NCBI GenBank assembly: GCA_019429405.1
Contig: JAHYIZ010000026.1
Span: 1-41,365, forward strand
Direction: 5' to 3'
Source: Paracoccaceae bacterium
GTDB lineage: Bacteria; Pseudomonadota; Alphaproteobacteria; Rhodobacterales; Rhodobacteraceae
DNA length: 41,365 nt
Of this stretch, positions 25,629 through 33,210 are shown in pieces. The notes under the pieces were generated by a model. The model did not search any database and had not been told where the DNA came from. It worked only from the letters and a program-made list of their open reading frames with translations. How positions within the stretch are numbered: the first letter of the stretch is position 1; each line of letters begins with the position of its first letter. The position numbers and the translations under genes were made by a program.

Positions 25629-27140
25629 TCAGCCGCCGTTGGCTTGCAGCCAGGCGATCACATTCGCGCGGTCTTCCGGCTTCGGCAGGCCGACGAAAGT
25701 CATCTTGTTGCCGGGCATGTAGGCTTTCGGGTCCGCAAGGTAGGCGTCGAGCACCTCGGCCGTCCAGGTGACACCGGCTGCCTTGTTGGCGTCCGAGTAT
25801 TTGTAGCCTTCCACAGCGCCCGAAACACGGCCAAACAGCCCGTCGAGGTGCGGCCCGACCGCGTTCTTGCCATCGACCTTATGGCAGGCCCTGCACTTGC
25901 CCCAGACCTTGGCACCCGCCTCCACGTCGGCGGCGGCCATACGCGCTGCAAAGTCCGAACCACCGGCGGCCGGCGCTTGGGCTGCCGCGACGGGGGCGAC
26001 AGCATCAGCGGCGGCGGCAGGGGCCGCCTCAGGCGCTGCAGGGGCAGCCACAGCCGCCGCTGCCTGTGCGGCGCCAAGTGCCAGCGCGTCTTGCGCCGAC
26101 TGCACGTCCTTTTCGGCCACGCCGCCATTTGAAAGCAGCCAGGCGATCACGTTGATACGGTCCTGGTCATCCGGCAGACCCGCGAAGGTCATCTTGGTGC
26201 CAGGAAGCACGGTTTGCGGATCGACAAGGTATTTATAGATTGTCGATGCCGTCCAAGTCTGCGCGGCATCAATGTTGGCCTGCGAATACTCGTAGCCCGT
26301 CGCCTGCCCGGTCGCGCGGCCAAGCACGCCGTTCAGGTAGGGACCGACCGCGTTGGTGCCGTCAAGCGTGTGGCAGGCGGCGCATTGCTCGAACACCTTG
26401 CCGCCAGCCGCAACATCGGCCGAGGCCAGACGCGCAACCAGCGTGCTCGCATCGGCGGCAGGGGCAGCGGCAGGAGTTGCCGTTTCCGAAGCCGCAGCGG
26501 CGGCAGGCACCGCTTCAGCGGCGGCTGGTGCGGTTGCTTCAGCAGCTGGCGCAGCCGCTTCATCGCCACCATTGGCCGCCAGCCAGGCAACCACGTTCAC
26601 CCGGTCAGCTTCGGAAGCGATGCCGGCTAAGGTCATCTTGGTTCCGGGCATGTAGCCTTTGGGGTCCGACAGGTAGTCGATCATCACCGCGGGGGTCCAG
26701 GTGAGGTTCGCATTCAAGTTTGCGTCGGAATACTTGTAGCCTTCAACCGAGCCGGTAATGCGGCCAAAGATGCCGTTCAGTGCGGGGCCGACGCCATTCT
26801 TGCTATCGAGCCGGTGGCAAGCCTTGCATTTGGCCCAGACCTTTTCACCTGCAACGAGGTCAGCTGAGGCAAGCAGCGTTTCCGCCGGTGCCGACAGCGC
26901 AGGCGGCACGAACGGGCCAGCGGGTGCGGCTGCGGCGGGCGCCGCAACTTCGGCCGCAGGCGCGGTTGCCGCGGCAGGCGCGCCTGCGGCCGGTGCGCTG
27001 GTCGCTGCAGGCGCATGCGCAACCTCGGCAGCGGTCCCGGTGCTGTAAATCGTATTCGCCGCCCAGTTGCCCAGAAGGAACACCAGCAAAGATGCGATGG
27101 TCGCACCGGCCAGCTTGATCCAATTCATCATGTTGAACAT
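25629..27140 (-). CDS. Membrane-anchored triheme cytochrome c, three tandem class I domains
   Basis: A 503-residue protein with an uncleaved N-terminal transmembrane anchor (about 8-32). Three homologous cytochrome c552/cy-like domains follow. Haem motifs are C105KACH, C253AACH and C416RACH; axial Met candidates are M169, M318 and M480 in the repeated PG-T/N-KMT motif. Each domain also keeps VGP-L-G--GR, GY-YS-AN and the terminal AWL--NGG. Ala/Pro-rich linkers join anchor to domain 1 (about 35-90), 1 to 2 (190-235) and 2 to 3 (342-397). Single-domain anchored relatives (cytochrome cy) carry electrons from the bc1 complex to cbb3 oxidase; this may be an extended version of that carrier. It has its own terminator and is divergent from pheA. 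Confidence 0.9.
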   Translation of the reverse strand: MFNMMNWIKLAGATIASLLVFLLGNWAANTIYSTGTAAEVAHAPAATSAPAAGAPAAATAPAAEVAAPAAAAPAGPFVPPALSAPAETLLASADLVAGEKVWAKCKACHRLDSKNGVGPALNGIFGRITGSVEGYKYSDANLNANLTWTPAVMIDYLSDPKGYMPGTKMTLAGIASEADRVNVVAWLAANGGDEAAAPAAEATAPAAAEAVPAAAAASETATPAAAPAADASTLVARLASADVAAGGKVFEQCAACHTLDGTNAVGPYLNGVLGRATGQATGYEYSQANIDAAQTWTASTIYKYLVDPQTVLPGTKMTFAGLPDDQDRINVIAWLLSNGGVAEKDVQSAQDALALGAAQAAAAVAAPAAPEAAPAAAADAVAPVAAAQAPAAGGSDFAARMAAADVEAGAKVWGKCRACHKVDGKNAVGPHLDGLFGRVSGAVEGYKYSDANKAAGVTWTAEVLDAYLADPKAYMPGNKMTFVGLPKPEDRANVIAWLQANGG

Positions 27141-27269
27141 GTCGCTTCCCCGCGTGGATTGTCTGCACGGGCTTCTACCCGCTTCCCCTGCCGCTTTTCA
27201 AGGTATAGTTAGCCGCAGGCAACGTTACGGCGGCGCTGGCGCGCGCCCAACTACCACGAGGAAGACGGC
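27141..27269. promoter_or_regulatory. Divergent promoter region of the cytochrome and pheA
   Basis: On the plus strand a TATAGT at 27204-27209 could be the -10 of pheA; no good -35 partner is seen. GAGGAAG lies before the pheA ATG and GGGAAG before the cytochrome ATG. No FNR box is present, so the cytochrome does not look directly FnrL-controlled. Confidence 0.35.
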
Positions 27270-28118
27270 ATGACCCTGAACCGCCAGACCGGACGAATCA
27301 GCTTTCAGGGCGAACCCGGCGCCTATTCGCATCAGGCCTGCCGCGAGGCGCGACCACAAATGGAGGCGGTTCCCTGCGCCACCTTTGAAGACGCAATAGA
27401 GATGGTACGCAAGGGCGAAGCAGACCTTGCGATGCTTCCTGTCGAGAACTCTACCGCCGGGCGCGTGGCTGACATTCACCACCTCATGCCGGAAAGCGGT
27501 CTGCACATTATCGAAGAGGCATTCGTGCGGGTGCACATCAACCTTCTGGCCGTGCCCGGCACCCGGATCGAAGACGTAGAAGCGGCAATGAGTCACACCG
27601 TGCTGCTCGGTCAGTGCCGCGATTTTCTGCGCCGTCACGGCCTGCGCGGCGTGACCGGCGCCGATACCGCCGGCTCGGCCAAGCTGGTCGCCGAGCGTGC
27701 CGACCCCAAAATCGCGGCTTTGGCCAGCGAGCTTGCGGGCGAGATTTACGGGCTCGATCTGCTCGCGCGCCACATCGAGGACCGCGAACACAACACCACC
27801 CGCTTCCTCATCATGGCGCGTGAACCAAACCTGACGCGGCGCGGCGACGGCCCGATGATGACCACCTTCGTGTTCCGCGTGCGCAACATTCCCGCCGCGC
27901 TCTACAAGGCGATGGGCGGGTTTGCCACCAATGGCGTCAACATGACCAAGCTGGAAAGCTACATGATCGACGGCAATTTCACCGCGACCCAGTTCTACGC
28001 CGATATCGAGGGCCACCCCGACGACCACAATGTGCGCCTCGCCCTCGATGAACTGCGCTATTTTACCTCAACCGTGTCTTTGCTGGGCGTATACCCGGCC
28101 GACACCCGGCGTTACTGA
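27270..28118 (+). CDS. pheA: Prephenate dehydratase
   Basis: PheA converts prephenate to phenylpyruvate for phenylalanine synthesis. The 282-residue monofunctional enzyme has the N-terminal substrate-binding half (SFQGEPGAYSH, LPVENSTAGRV), the catalytic Thr-Arg-Phe in NTTRFLIM, and a C-terminal ACT domain (about 195-275) with the regulatory GVNMTKLES loop that senses phenylalanine. There is no chorismate mutase domain. The ATG follows GAGGAAG. Its end overlaps the convergent SRPBCC gene by seven bases. Confidence 0.95.
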   Translation: MTLNRQTGRISFQGEPGAYSHQACREARPQMEAVPCATFEDAIEMVRKGEADLAMLPVENSTAGRVADIHHLMPESGLHIIEEAFVRVHINLLAVPGTRIEDVEAAMSHTVLLGQCRDFLRRHGLRGVTGADTAGSAKLVAERADPKIAALASELAGEIYGLDLLARHIEDREHNTTRFLIMAREPNLTRRGDGPMMTTFVFRVRNIPAALYKAMGGFATNGVNMTKLESYMIDGNFTATQFYADIEGHPDDHNVRLALDELRYFTSTVSLLGVYPADTRRY

Positions 28119-28606
28119 GCCGCTGCGGCGGCTGCCCCGGCGGCGCCACGCCCGGCGCGGTCTTCCAGCTCAAGCGCCACCAGCTTGATGCGGTCGGTGT
28201 AGCGGCGCACAAGTGCTGCCCGCCCCAGCCGCGCCGACTGCATCAGCAGGCGCGCGGGCAAGCTGCGCGGGCGCACCTCCATTTCGGTGCTCATCCGCGT
28301 GCGCTTGCGCGACAGCGCCAGCAGCGTGAAGGCCATTGTCACTTCATAGCCCTGCGCACGCGCATCAAAAACAAGCCGCTCCGGCGGCTCGTGGGCAGCG
28401 ACGGTTCCGACCAGATTGCGCAGCTTGCCGCGATACTGAAAGCCGATGTCCCACGACATGCCGGCGCCGGCGCCGGTCAACGCGTCAAGCCTGCGCAGCT
28501 TCACCCCGCGCCGCATCGCCACCAGTTCAAGCGCCTGAAAATCGCTCATGGCGGCAAACACATGCTCGATCGGCGCTTCAATATCGTCGCGGCTGGAAAA
28601 CTTCAT
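28112..28606 (-). CDS. SRPBCC (START-like) superfamily protein
   Basis: A 164-residue protein with the pattern of the helix-grip fold. It begins MKFSSRDDIEAPIEHVFAAM (strand 1 and helix), continues with a strand-rich middle (MSWDIGFQYRGKLRN, GYEVTMAFTLL), and ends in a long C-terminal helix of basic character (SARLGRAALVRRYTDRIKLV) followed by an Ala-rich tail. Such proteins bind hydrophobic ligands; ligand and role are unknown. The start at 28606 is chosen because it coincides with the domain start. Confidence 0.75.
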   Translation of the reverse strand: MKFSSRDDIEAPIEHVFAAMSDFQALELVAMRRGVKLRRLDALTGAGAGMSWDIGFQYRGKLRNLVGTVAAHEPPERLVFDARAQGYEVTMAFTLLALSRKRTRMSTEMEVRPRSLPARLLMQSARLGRAALVRRYTDRIKLVALELEDRAGRGAAGAAAAAAQ

Positions 28607-28652
28607 ACTCGGCAACCTCCGGTCCGTGCGGCGCACTGGCAGTGTTTTGCCG

Positions 28653-29609
28653 TCATTTCACCCGATCTGCAAGCCACCGACGCAGCAAGTCGCCCGCAAT
28701 GGCGCCGCGCCGCGGGGTACGAATTTCAGGATGCGTTCCGGCAAAGACCGCCGCCAGTTCCTCACGCGTGACCCAGCGCGCGTCCTCAATCTCGACCGGG
28801 TCGAGCGTAAGCGCGCTGCCCAGCGCCTCGCCATGGCAGCCAAGCATCAGCGAGGCGGGAAACGGCCATGGCTGGCTGGTGACATAGCGCACCGCGCCCA
28901 CCACCACGCCGGTTTCCTCGGTCACCTCGCGGCGCACGGCCGCCTCAATGGTCTCGCCCGGTTCCACAAAGCCCGCAAGACACGAATACATGCCCTCGGG
29001 CCAACCAGGGCTGCGCCCTAGCAGGGTGCTGTTGCCGCGCGTGACAAGCATGATGACCACCGGGTCGGTGCGCGGAAAATGGGCGGCGTTGCAGGCCGGG
29101 CAATGCCGCTGCCAGCCCGCGTGGTCGGGCACGCTCGCGGCCCCGCAACGTGCACAAAACCCGTGCGATTTATGCCACTCGGTCAGCGCGCGCGCGGTGG
29201 CGGCCAACTCTCCATCGCGGGCACGCAGGCCTGCCATCCGGGTGCGCAGTTCGGCAAACATGAAAGACTCGGCCAAAAGCGGATGCCGCTGCTCGCCCAG
29301 ATCGAACAGGCCCGCTGCTTCAGCGGCGGGCTCCTCGGGCGACCAGTTTGAAATATCCTGCGCGAACCAGGCCTGCGTGCCATCAACCCCCAGCAAGATC
29401 GCCGCCGCCGTCGCATCGGCCAGCGCCGCATGCCCCGGCGCAATCCAGCCCAGATCATCCCCCGCGAAAAGCGGCCTACCGCGCCAAAGCGGCAGCACCC
29501 GCGCGCCCGGTGAGGCAAGCAAAGCCGCAATCACCTCTGGTTGCCCACGCAGCGCCGACGCCCGGTCAAGCCCGGACCCGGCAAAGGCAAACCCCGCCCC
29601 ATCACGCAT
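28653..29609 (-). CDS. nudC: NADH pyrophosphatase NudC
   Basis: A Nudix hydrolase that cleaves NAD(H) to NMN(H) and AMP, and in enterobacteria also removes NAD caps from RNA. The 318-residue product has a variable N-terminal domain, a four-Cys zinc ribbon (FCARCG and HCPACN), the Nudix box GFVEPGETIEAAVRREV with TEETGV, and the NADH-specific SQPWPFPAS motif. The ATG at 29609 is preferred because GGGAGG lies eight bases upstream; an upstream in-frame start at 29642 is possible. Confidence 0.93.
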   Translation of the reverse strand: MRDGAGFAFAGSGLDRASALRGQPEVIAALLASPGARVLPLWRGRPLFAGDDLGWIAPGHAALADATAAAILLGVDGTQAWFAQDISNWSPEEPAAEAAGLFDLGEQRHPLLAESFMFAELRTRMAGLRARDGELAATARALTEWHKSHGFCARCGAASVPDHAGWQRHCPACNAAHFPRTDPVVIMLVTRGNSTLLGRSPGWPEGMYSCLAGFVEPGETIEAAVRREVTEETGVVVGAVRYVTSQPWPFPASLMLGCHGEALGSALTLDPVEIEDARWVTREELAAVFAGTHPEIRTPRRGAIAGDLLRRWLADRVK

Positions 29610-29716
29610 CTGCCGCACCTCCCCCAAAATCCACCTTCGCATCCGGTGCCACGATTACAGCTTTTGCGCCAGATGCCACAGGTCACACATGCTTGCGCCC
29701 CAGTTACAACTATAAG

Positions 29717-29745
29717 TTGCATTTCTTTTGGCACTTCAATCTTAT
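29717..29745 (+). promoter_or_regulatory. Candidate sigma70-type promoter of the nucleotidase gene
   Basis: TTGCAT and TCTTAT are 17 bases apart. The transcript would start near 29752 and contain a small hairpin at 29755-29771 (GCCGTG-TCGGG-CACGGC) before the leader ORF. Confidence 0.45.
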
Positions 29746-29810
29746 GGGTGCCGCGCCGTGTCGGGCACGGCGGCCCATCAAGGCAAAGGCGCCCGCAAAA
29801 GGAAATAGCC

Positions 29811-29864
29811 ATGACCGCAGCCTCACCCCTCAGTGTCGCCCGGACCGGCGCGCGGGGCGTCTGA
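29811..29864 (+). CDS. 17-codon leader ORF overlapping the nucleotidase start
   Basis: An ATG with a good ribosome binding site (AAAAGGAAA, about six bases upstream) opens a 17-residue frame (MTAASPLSVARTGARGV). It ends in TGA, and the A of that TGA is the A of the next ATG (TGATG at 29862-29866). This is the layout of translational coupling. It could also be the remains of a former N-terminus put out of frame by an indel. Confidence 0.5.
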   Translation: MTAASPLSVARTGARGV

Positions 29865-31777
29865 TGCCCGCAACGCGGCCCTGCCCAGCCCCGCTCGGGC
29901 CGACCGAGGCAAATTTGCGCCTGATGCAGACCACCGATTTGCATATGAATGTGCTCCCCTACGACTATTATGCCGACAGGCCCGCCGAAAAATACGGGCT
30001 GGCACATGCGGCGGGGCTGATATTGCGCCGCCGCGCCGAGGCGGAAAATGCGCTGCTGTTTGACTGCGGCGACATGCTGCAAGGCAATCCGCTGGGTGAC
30101 TTTGTAGCTTTGGAACGCGGACTTGGTGCAGGCGAGGTGCACCCGATCATCGCGGCGATGAACAGCGTGGGCTATGACGCGGCGACCGTGGGCAACCACG
30201 ATTTCAACTACGGTATCGATTTCCTGCTGGCGGCGCTTTCTGGGGCGCGGTTTCCGGTTGTGGCGGCAAACGTGGCGCGCGCGCTGGGCAAAGCGGGGCC
30301 GCTCAGCGACCGTCTGCTCTTGCCCGCATGCACCGTGCTGCGCCGCAAGCTGGCGTGCCGCGACGGGGCCGCACGCGAGATCTGCATCGGCGTGCTCGGC
30401 CTCACACCTCCGCAGATCACCGCATGGGACCACCGGCACCTGACCGGGCGGATCGTGACCCGCGACATCGTCGAGGCGGCCGCGGCATGGGTGCCGCACC
30501 TGCGCGCGGCGGGTGCCGATCTGGTGGTGGTGCTGGCGCATACCGGCATCGGCGCCGCCGACCATCTGCCGGGGCAGGAACACGCGGCGCTGCCGCTGGC
30601 GCGGGTGGCCGGCATTGACGCGCTGCTGATCGGGCACAGCCACCTCGTCTTTCCCGCCCCCGAGGCGCCGTGCCTGCCGGGGGTCGATGCAGCGGCGGGC
30701 CGGTTGCACGGCATCCCGGCGGTCATGGCAGGCGCCTGCGGCTCGCATCTGGGGCTGATAGATCTGGTGCTGCACCATACAGGCGAGCGCTGGCAGGTGT
30801 GCGCCGCCAGCGCCCGCGCCGAACCCGTATTCCGCCAAAATCCCGACCACTCCGTAACCCCGTTGGCCGCGCCGCACCCTGCAGTTCTGGCGAGCGCCGA
30901 GGCAGACCACCTTGCAACGCTTCGCTATATCCGGCGCCCCGTCGGGCACAGCACGGCGCCGATACACAGCTATTTCGCGCTGCTTGCGCATGATCCGGTC
31001 GGCAAGCTGGTGGCCGATGCGCAGCGCTGGCACGTTGCAACGGCGCTTGCCGGCACCGAATTCGCGGCACTGCCGCTGCTGTCGGCCACCGCCCCGTTCA
31101 AGACCGGCGGGCGCGGCGGACCGGGGCATTTCACCGATGTTCCCGCAGGCGAAGTGGCGATGCGCAACATTGCCGACCTCTACCACTTTCCCAACACGAT
31201 CCGCGCGGTGCAAATCAGCGGTGCCGAACTTCGCGAATGGCTTGAACGTTCTGCGGGCGCCTTCAACCGACTGCTTCGCGGCGCTGAGGACCAGCCGCTG
31301 CTCGACCCGGAGTTTCCCGGCTACAACTTCGACGTGATCGACGGCGTTGACTTTGAAATCGACCTCTCGGAGCCCGCGCGCTACAGCCCGGAGGGTGCTC
31401 TGATCGCGCCCCAGGCCCACCGCGTTATTGGGTTGCGTCTTGGCGGCGTGCCGATCGACCCCGCCCAGCGCTTCGTGATTGCCACCAACAACTACCGCGC
31501 CTCGGGCGGGGGCGGCTTTCCCGGCACCGGCCCCGACCGGGTGGTGCTTGAAGGCGCCGAACCCAGCCGCGAGATCTTGCGGCGGTTTGTGGCGCAGCAA
31601 GGCACCGTACACGCGCGCCAAGACAGCGGCTGGCGGTTTCACCCGCTGCCGGGCACCTCGGCGCTGTTCGAGACCGGACCGGCGGCTGAACGCTACCTGC
31701 CCGAACTGCACCACCTTCGGCTGGAACCATTGGGCATCGGCAACAACGGCTTTGCACGCTACCGGGTCCGGTTCTGA
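29864..31777 (+). CDS. 2',3'-cyclic-nucleotide phosphodiesterase / 5'-nucleotidase (CpdB family)
   Basis: A 637-residue metallophosphoesterase. The N-terminal dinuclear metal domain shows TTDLHMN, FDCGDMLQGNPLG, GNHDFNYG, LAHTGIG and GHSHL. The C-terminal 5'-nucleotidase domain shows VAMRNIADLYHFPNTI, the NFLLR-like block, and the substrate-stacking FPG region (GGGGFPGTG). CpdB enzymes are usually periplasmic, but no signal peptide is visible in this frame, so it may be cytoplasmic unless the N-terminus was lost. The ATG at 29864 overlaps the stop of a short leader ORF and has only a weak ribosome binding site of its own. Confidence 0.88.
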   Translation: MPATRPCPAPLGPTEANLRLMQTTDLHMNVLPYDYYADRPAEKYGLAHAAGLILRRRAEAENALLFDCGDMLQGNPLGDFVALERGLGAGEVHPIIAAMNSVGYDAATVGNHDFNYGIDFLLAALSGARFPVVAANVARALGKAGPLSDRLLLPACTVLRRKLACRDGAAREICIGVLGLTPPQITAWDHRHLTGRIVTRDIVEAAAAWVPHLRAAGADLVVVLAHTGIGAADHLPGQEHAALPLARVAGIDALLIGHSHLVFPAPEAPCLPGVDAAAGRLHGIPAVMAGACGSHLGLIDLVLHHTGERWQVCAASARAEPVFRQNPDHSVTPLAAPHPAVLASAEADHLATLRYIRRPVGHSTAPIHSYFALLAHDPVGKLVADAQRWHVATALAGTEFAALPLLSATAPFKTGGRGGPGHFTDVPAGEVAMRNIADLYHFPNTIRAVQISGAELREWLERSAGAFNRLLRGAEDQPLLDPEFPGYNFDVIDGVDFEIDLSEPARYSPEGALIAPQAHRVIGLRLGGVPIDPAQRFVIATNNYRASGGGGFPGTGPDRVVLEGAEPSREILRRFVAQQGTVHARQDSGWRFHPLPGTSALFETGPAAERYLPELHHLRLEPLGIGNNGFARYRVRF

Positions 31778-31965
31778 ACACGCGCCGCAGCCCAGGCGTT
31801 TGCTGCGCCAAAACGCCGCTACGGCGCCACATCACGGGGTTTTTTGTCGCCTGCCGGTCAACCCCGCGTTAAGCGATAGCGGGCAGCTGTGCGCGCAGTC
31901 ACTGCGCGGACGGATGTGCTATTTCCTGGGCGCCAGCGTCCGCTTCTGCCGGAAAGGACCAAGCG
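31778..31965. other. Intergenic region between the nucleotidase and solute-binding protein genes
   Basis: Just after the nucleotidase stop, GGCGTTT (31795-31801) and AAACGCC (31811-31817) could pair as a 7-bp hairpin. A run of six T at about 31850 follows too far downstream to complete a standard terminator. AAAGGA precedes the next gene. No other element was recognised. Confidence 0.35.
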
Positions 31966-32970
31966 ATGATCCGACACCTTGTTGCCGCGCTCGCACTTTT
32001 TGTGCTCGCAAGCCCTGCGAGCGCCCAAAGCGAATTGCGCTTTGCGCTCGATGGCGCGGTCGGCGGCGCCGGCGCCGCCTATATCCTTGCGGACGATGGC
32101 GGCTTTTTTGAAGCCGAAGGGTTATTGGTCGATGTTCGCCCCACCCGCAGCGCACTGGACGCGGTTAGCCAGGTTTCGCTCGGCAACTATGCGATGGGCG
32201 CCGTCGATTTTCCCACATTCGCCGAATTCATCATCATGAACCCCGGCGCGCCAGTGATCTCGGTCATGGTCATCCACGACCGGCCCGCCTTCACCGTGGT
32301 CGGCCTCAAATCGCACGGCATTGCAGCTGTCAGCGATCTTGCCGGGCACAGGGTCGGCCACGATAGCGACAGCCTGATGACCAATCGTCTGCAGAACCTC
32401 GCCAATGCGAACGACTTCCAACTTGTCGATGTGACCTTGACGCACCGCGACCCGGCCGCCATGGCGGCTTCGCTGGCGGCGGGTGATGTCGATGCGGTTG
32501 CAGGCGTGGGCTACCAATTGCTGCCCGATCTCGCGCGCCTCGGGGTTGCGGCCGAAGATCTCACCGTGCTGCCGATGGCAGATAACGGCCTTGTCCTTTA
32601 CGGCGAGGTTCTGGTCGTCAATTCCGAATATGCCAAGAAATCGCCCGGCACGGTTACCAAACTGCTGGCTGCCGTCACCAAGGCCTGGCAGGCCTCGCTG
32701 GCCGACCCCGAGGCCGCCATCGCCGCCGTGGTTGCCCGCAACCCGGACCTCGACCCCGCGCTGGAGGCCGCGCGACTGGAGATGATCATTTCCGAAAACG
32801 TGTTGACCGCCTGGGTGCTGGAAAACGGCCTCGGCGCGCCCAATCAGGCACGGCAGGAATGGAACGTCGCACAGTTGCAAGACAACCCGGACTTCATCAA
32901 CTCGGAAAACCGCGAAACCTTTTTCGCGTCCGAGTATCTGCCCAGCGCCAGAGAGCGTGCCGTGAAGTGA
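31966..32970 (+). CDS. ABC transporter substrate-binding protein (NMT1/THI5-like), stand-alone
   Basis: A 334-residue periplasmic binding protein. The signal peptide ends PASA-Q near residue 21. The mature part begins LRFALDGAVGGAGAAYILADDGGFFEAEGL, the typical first strand and helix of the NMT1/SsuA group, which bind small organic ligands such as sulfonates, nitrate, or pyrimidine precursors. The ligand cannot be told from sequence. No permease or ATPase gene lies beside it. AAAGGA is seven bases before the ATG. Confidence 0.82.
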   Translation: MIRHLVAALALFVLASPASAQSELRFALDGAVGGAGAAYILADDGGFFEAEGLLVDVRPTRSALDAVSQVSLGNYAMGAVDFPTFAEFIIMNPGAPVISVMVIHDRPAFTVVGLKSHGIAAVSDLAGHRVGHDSDSLMTNRLQNLANANDFQLVDVTLTHRDPAAMAASLAAGDVDAVAGVGYQLLPDLARLGVAAEDLTVLPMADNGLVLYGEVLVVNSEYAKKSPGTVTKLLAAVTKAWQASLADPEAAIAAVVARNPDLDPALEAARLEMIISENVLTAWVLENGLGAPNQARQEWNVAQLQDNPDFINSENRETFFASEYLPSARERAVK

Positions 32971-32999
32971 CCCTGCGGGGCGGCACCGCGCAAGCGCGC

Positions 33000-33028
33000 T
33001 TGCATTGCCGCCCCCGCCCGCCTATATC
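33000..33028 (+). promoter_or_regulatory. Sigma70-type promoter of the SRP RNA gene
   Basis: TTGCAT (33000-33005) and TATATC (33023-33028) are exactly 17 bases apart, and the first base of the RNA stem (33036) is seven bases past the -10. The -35 overlaps a perfect 14-bp palindrome (32990-33003, GCAAGCGCGCTTGC). Confidence 0.7.
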
Positions 33029-33035
33029 GCCCCCC

Positions 33036-33129
33036 GAGAGGTTGGCGCGGGCGAGCGCCTCGCCAACCCGGTCAGGTCCGGAAGGAAGCAGCCGTAACGA
33101 GCCCCGCTTGGGTCGTTGTCCAGCCTCTC
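33036..33129 (+). ncRNA. ffs: Signal recognition particle RNA (small bacterial, 4.5S type)
   Basis: The conserved SRP domain is unmistakable: GGTCAGGTCCGGAAGGAAGC (33070-33089) contains the GGAA tetraloop and the asymmetric loop bound by Ffh. The ends pair (GAGAGGTTGG with CCAGCCTCTC), giving one long hairpin of about 94 nt, the usual bacterial small form. It is followed by rsgA and dnaX; SRP RNA next to dnaX-ybaB-recR is a common order in bacteria. Confidence 0.95.
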
Positions 33130-33210
33130 ACCCCTCCCCCGATTTCTCGGCTACGATGCCGCAGTGCAATTCTGATGCGCGCGCGGTCGTCTCGTGCCAT
33201 GGTTCGCGGC

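Noticed and set aside
25940-27020. Tandem DNA repeats in the cytochrome gene as a mobile element or microsatellite
   Set aside because: The GCC/GCA-rich stretches encode Ala/Pro linkers in frame and are irregular at the base level.
29531-31714. 727-codon open frame on the minus strand opposite the nucleotidase gene
   Set aside because: It is an antisense shadow caused by GC-rich third positions; it has no domain motif or ribosome binding site, while the plus strand has clear metallophosphoesterase motifs.
31845-31860. Run of six T after the nucleotidase gene as an intrinsic terminator
   Set aside because: No stable hairpin ends directly before it; the nearest stem is about 30 bases upstream.
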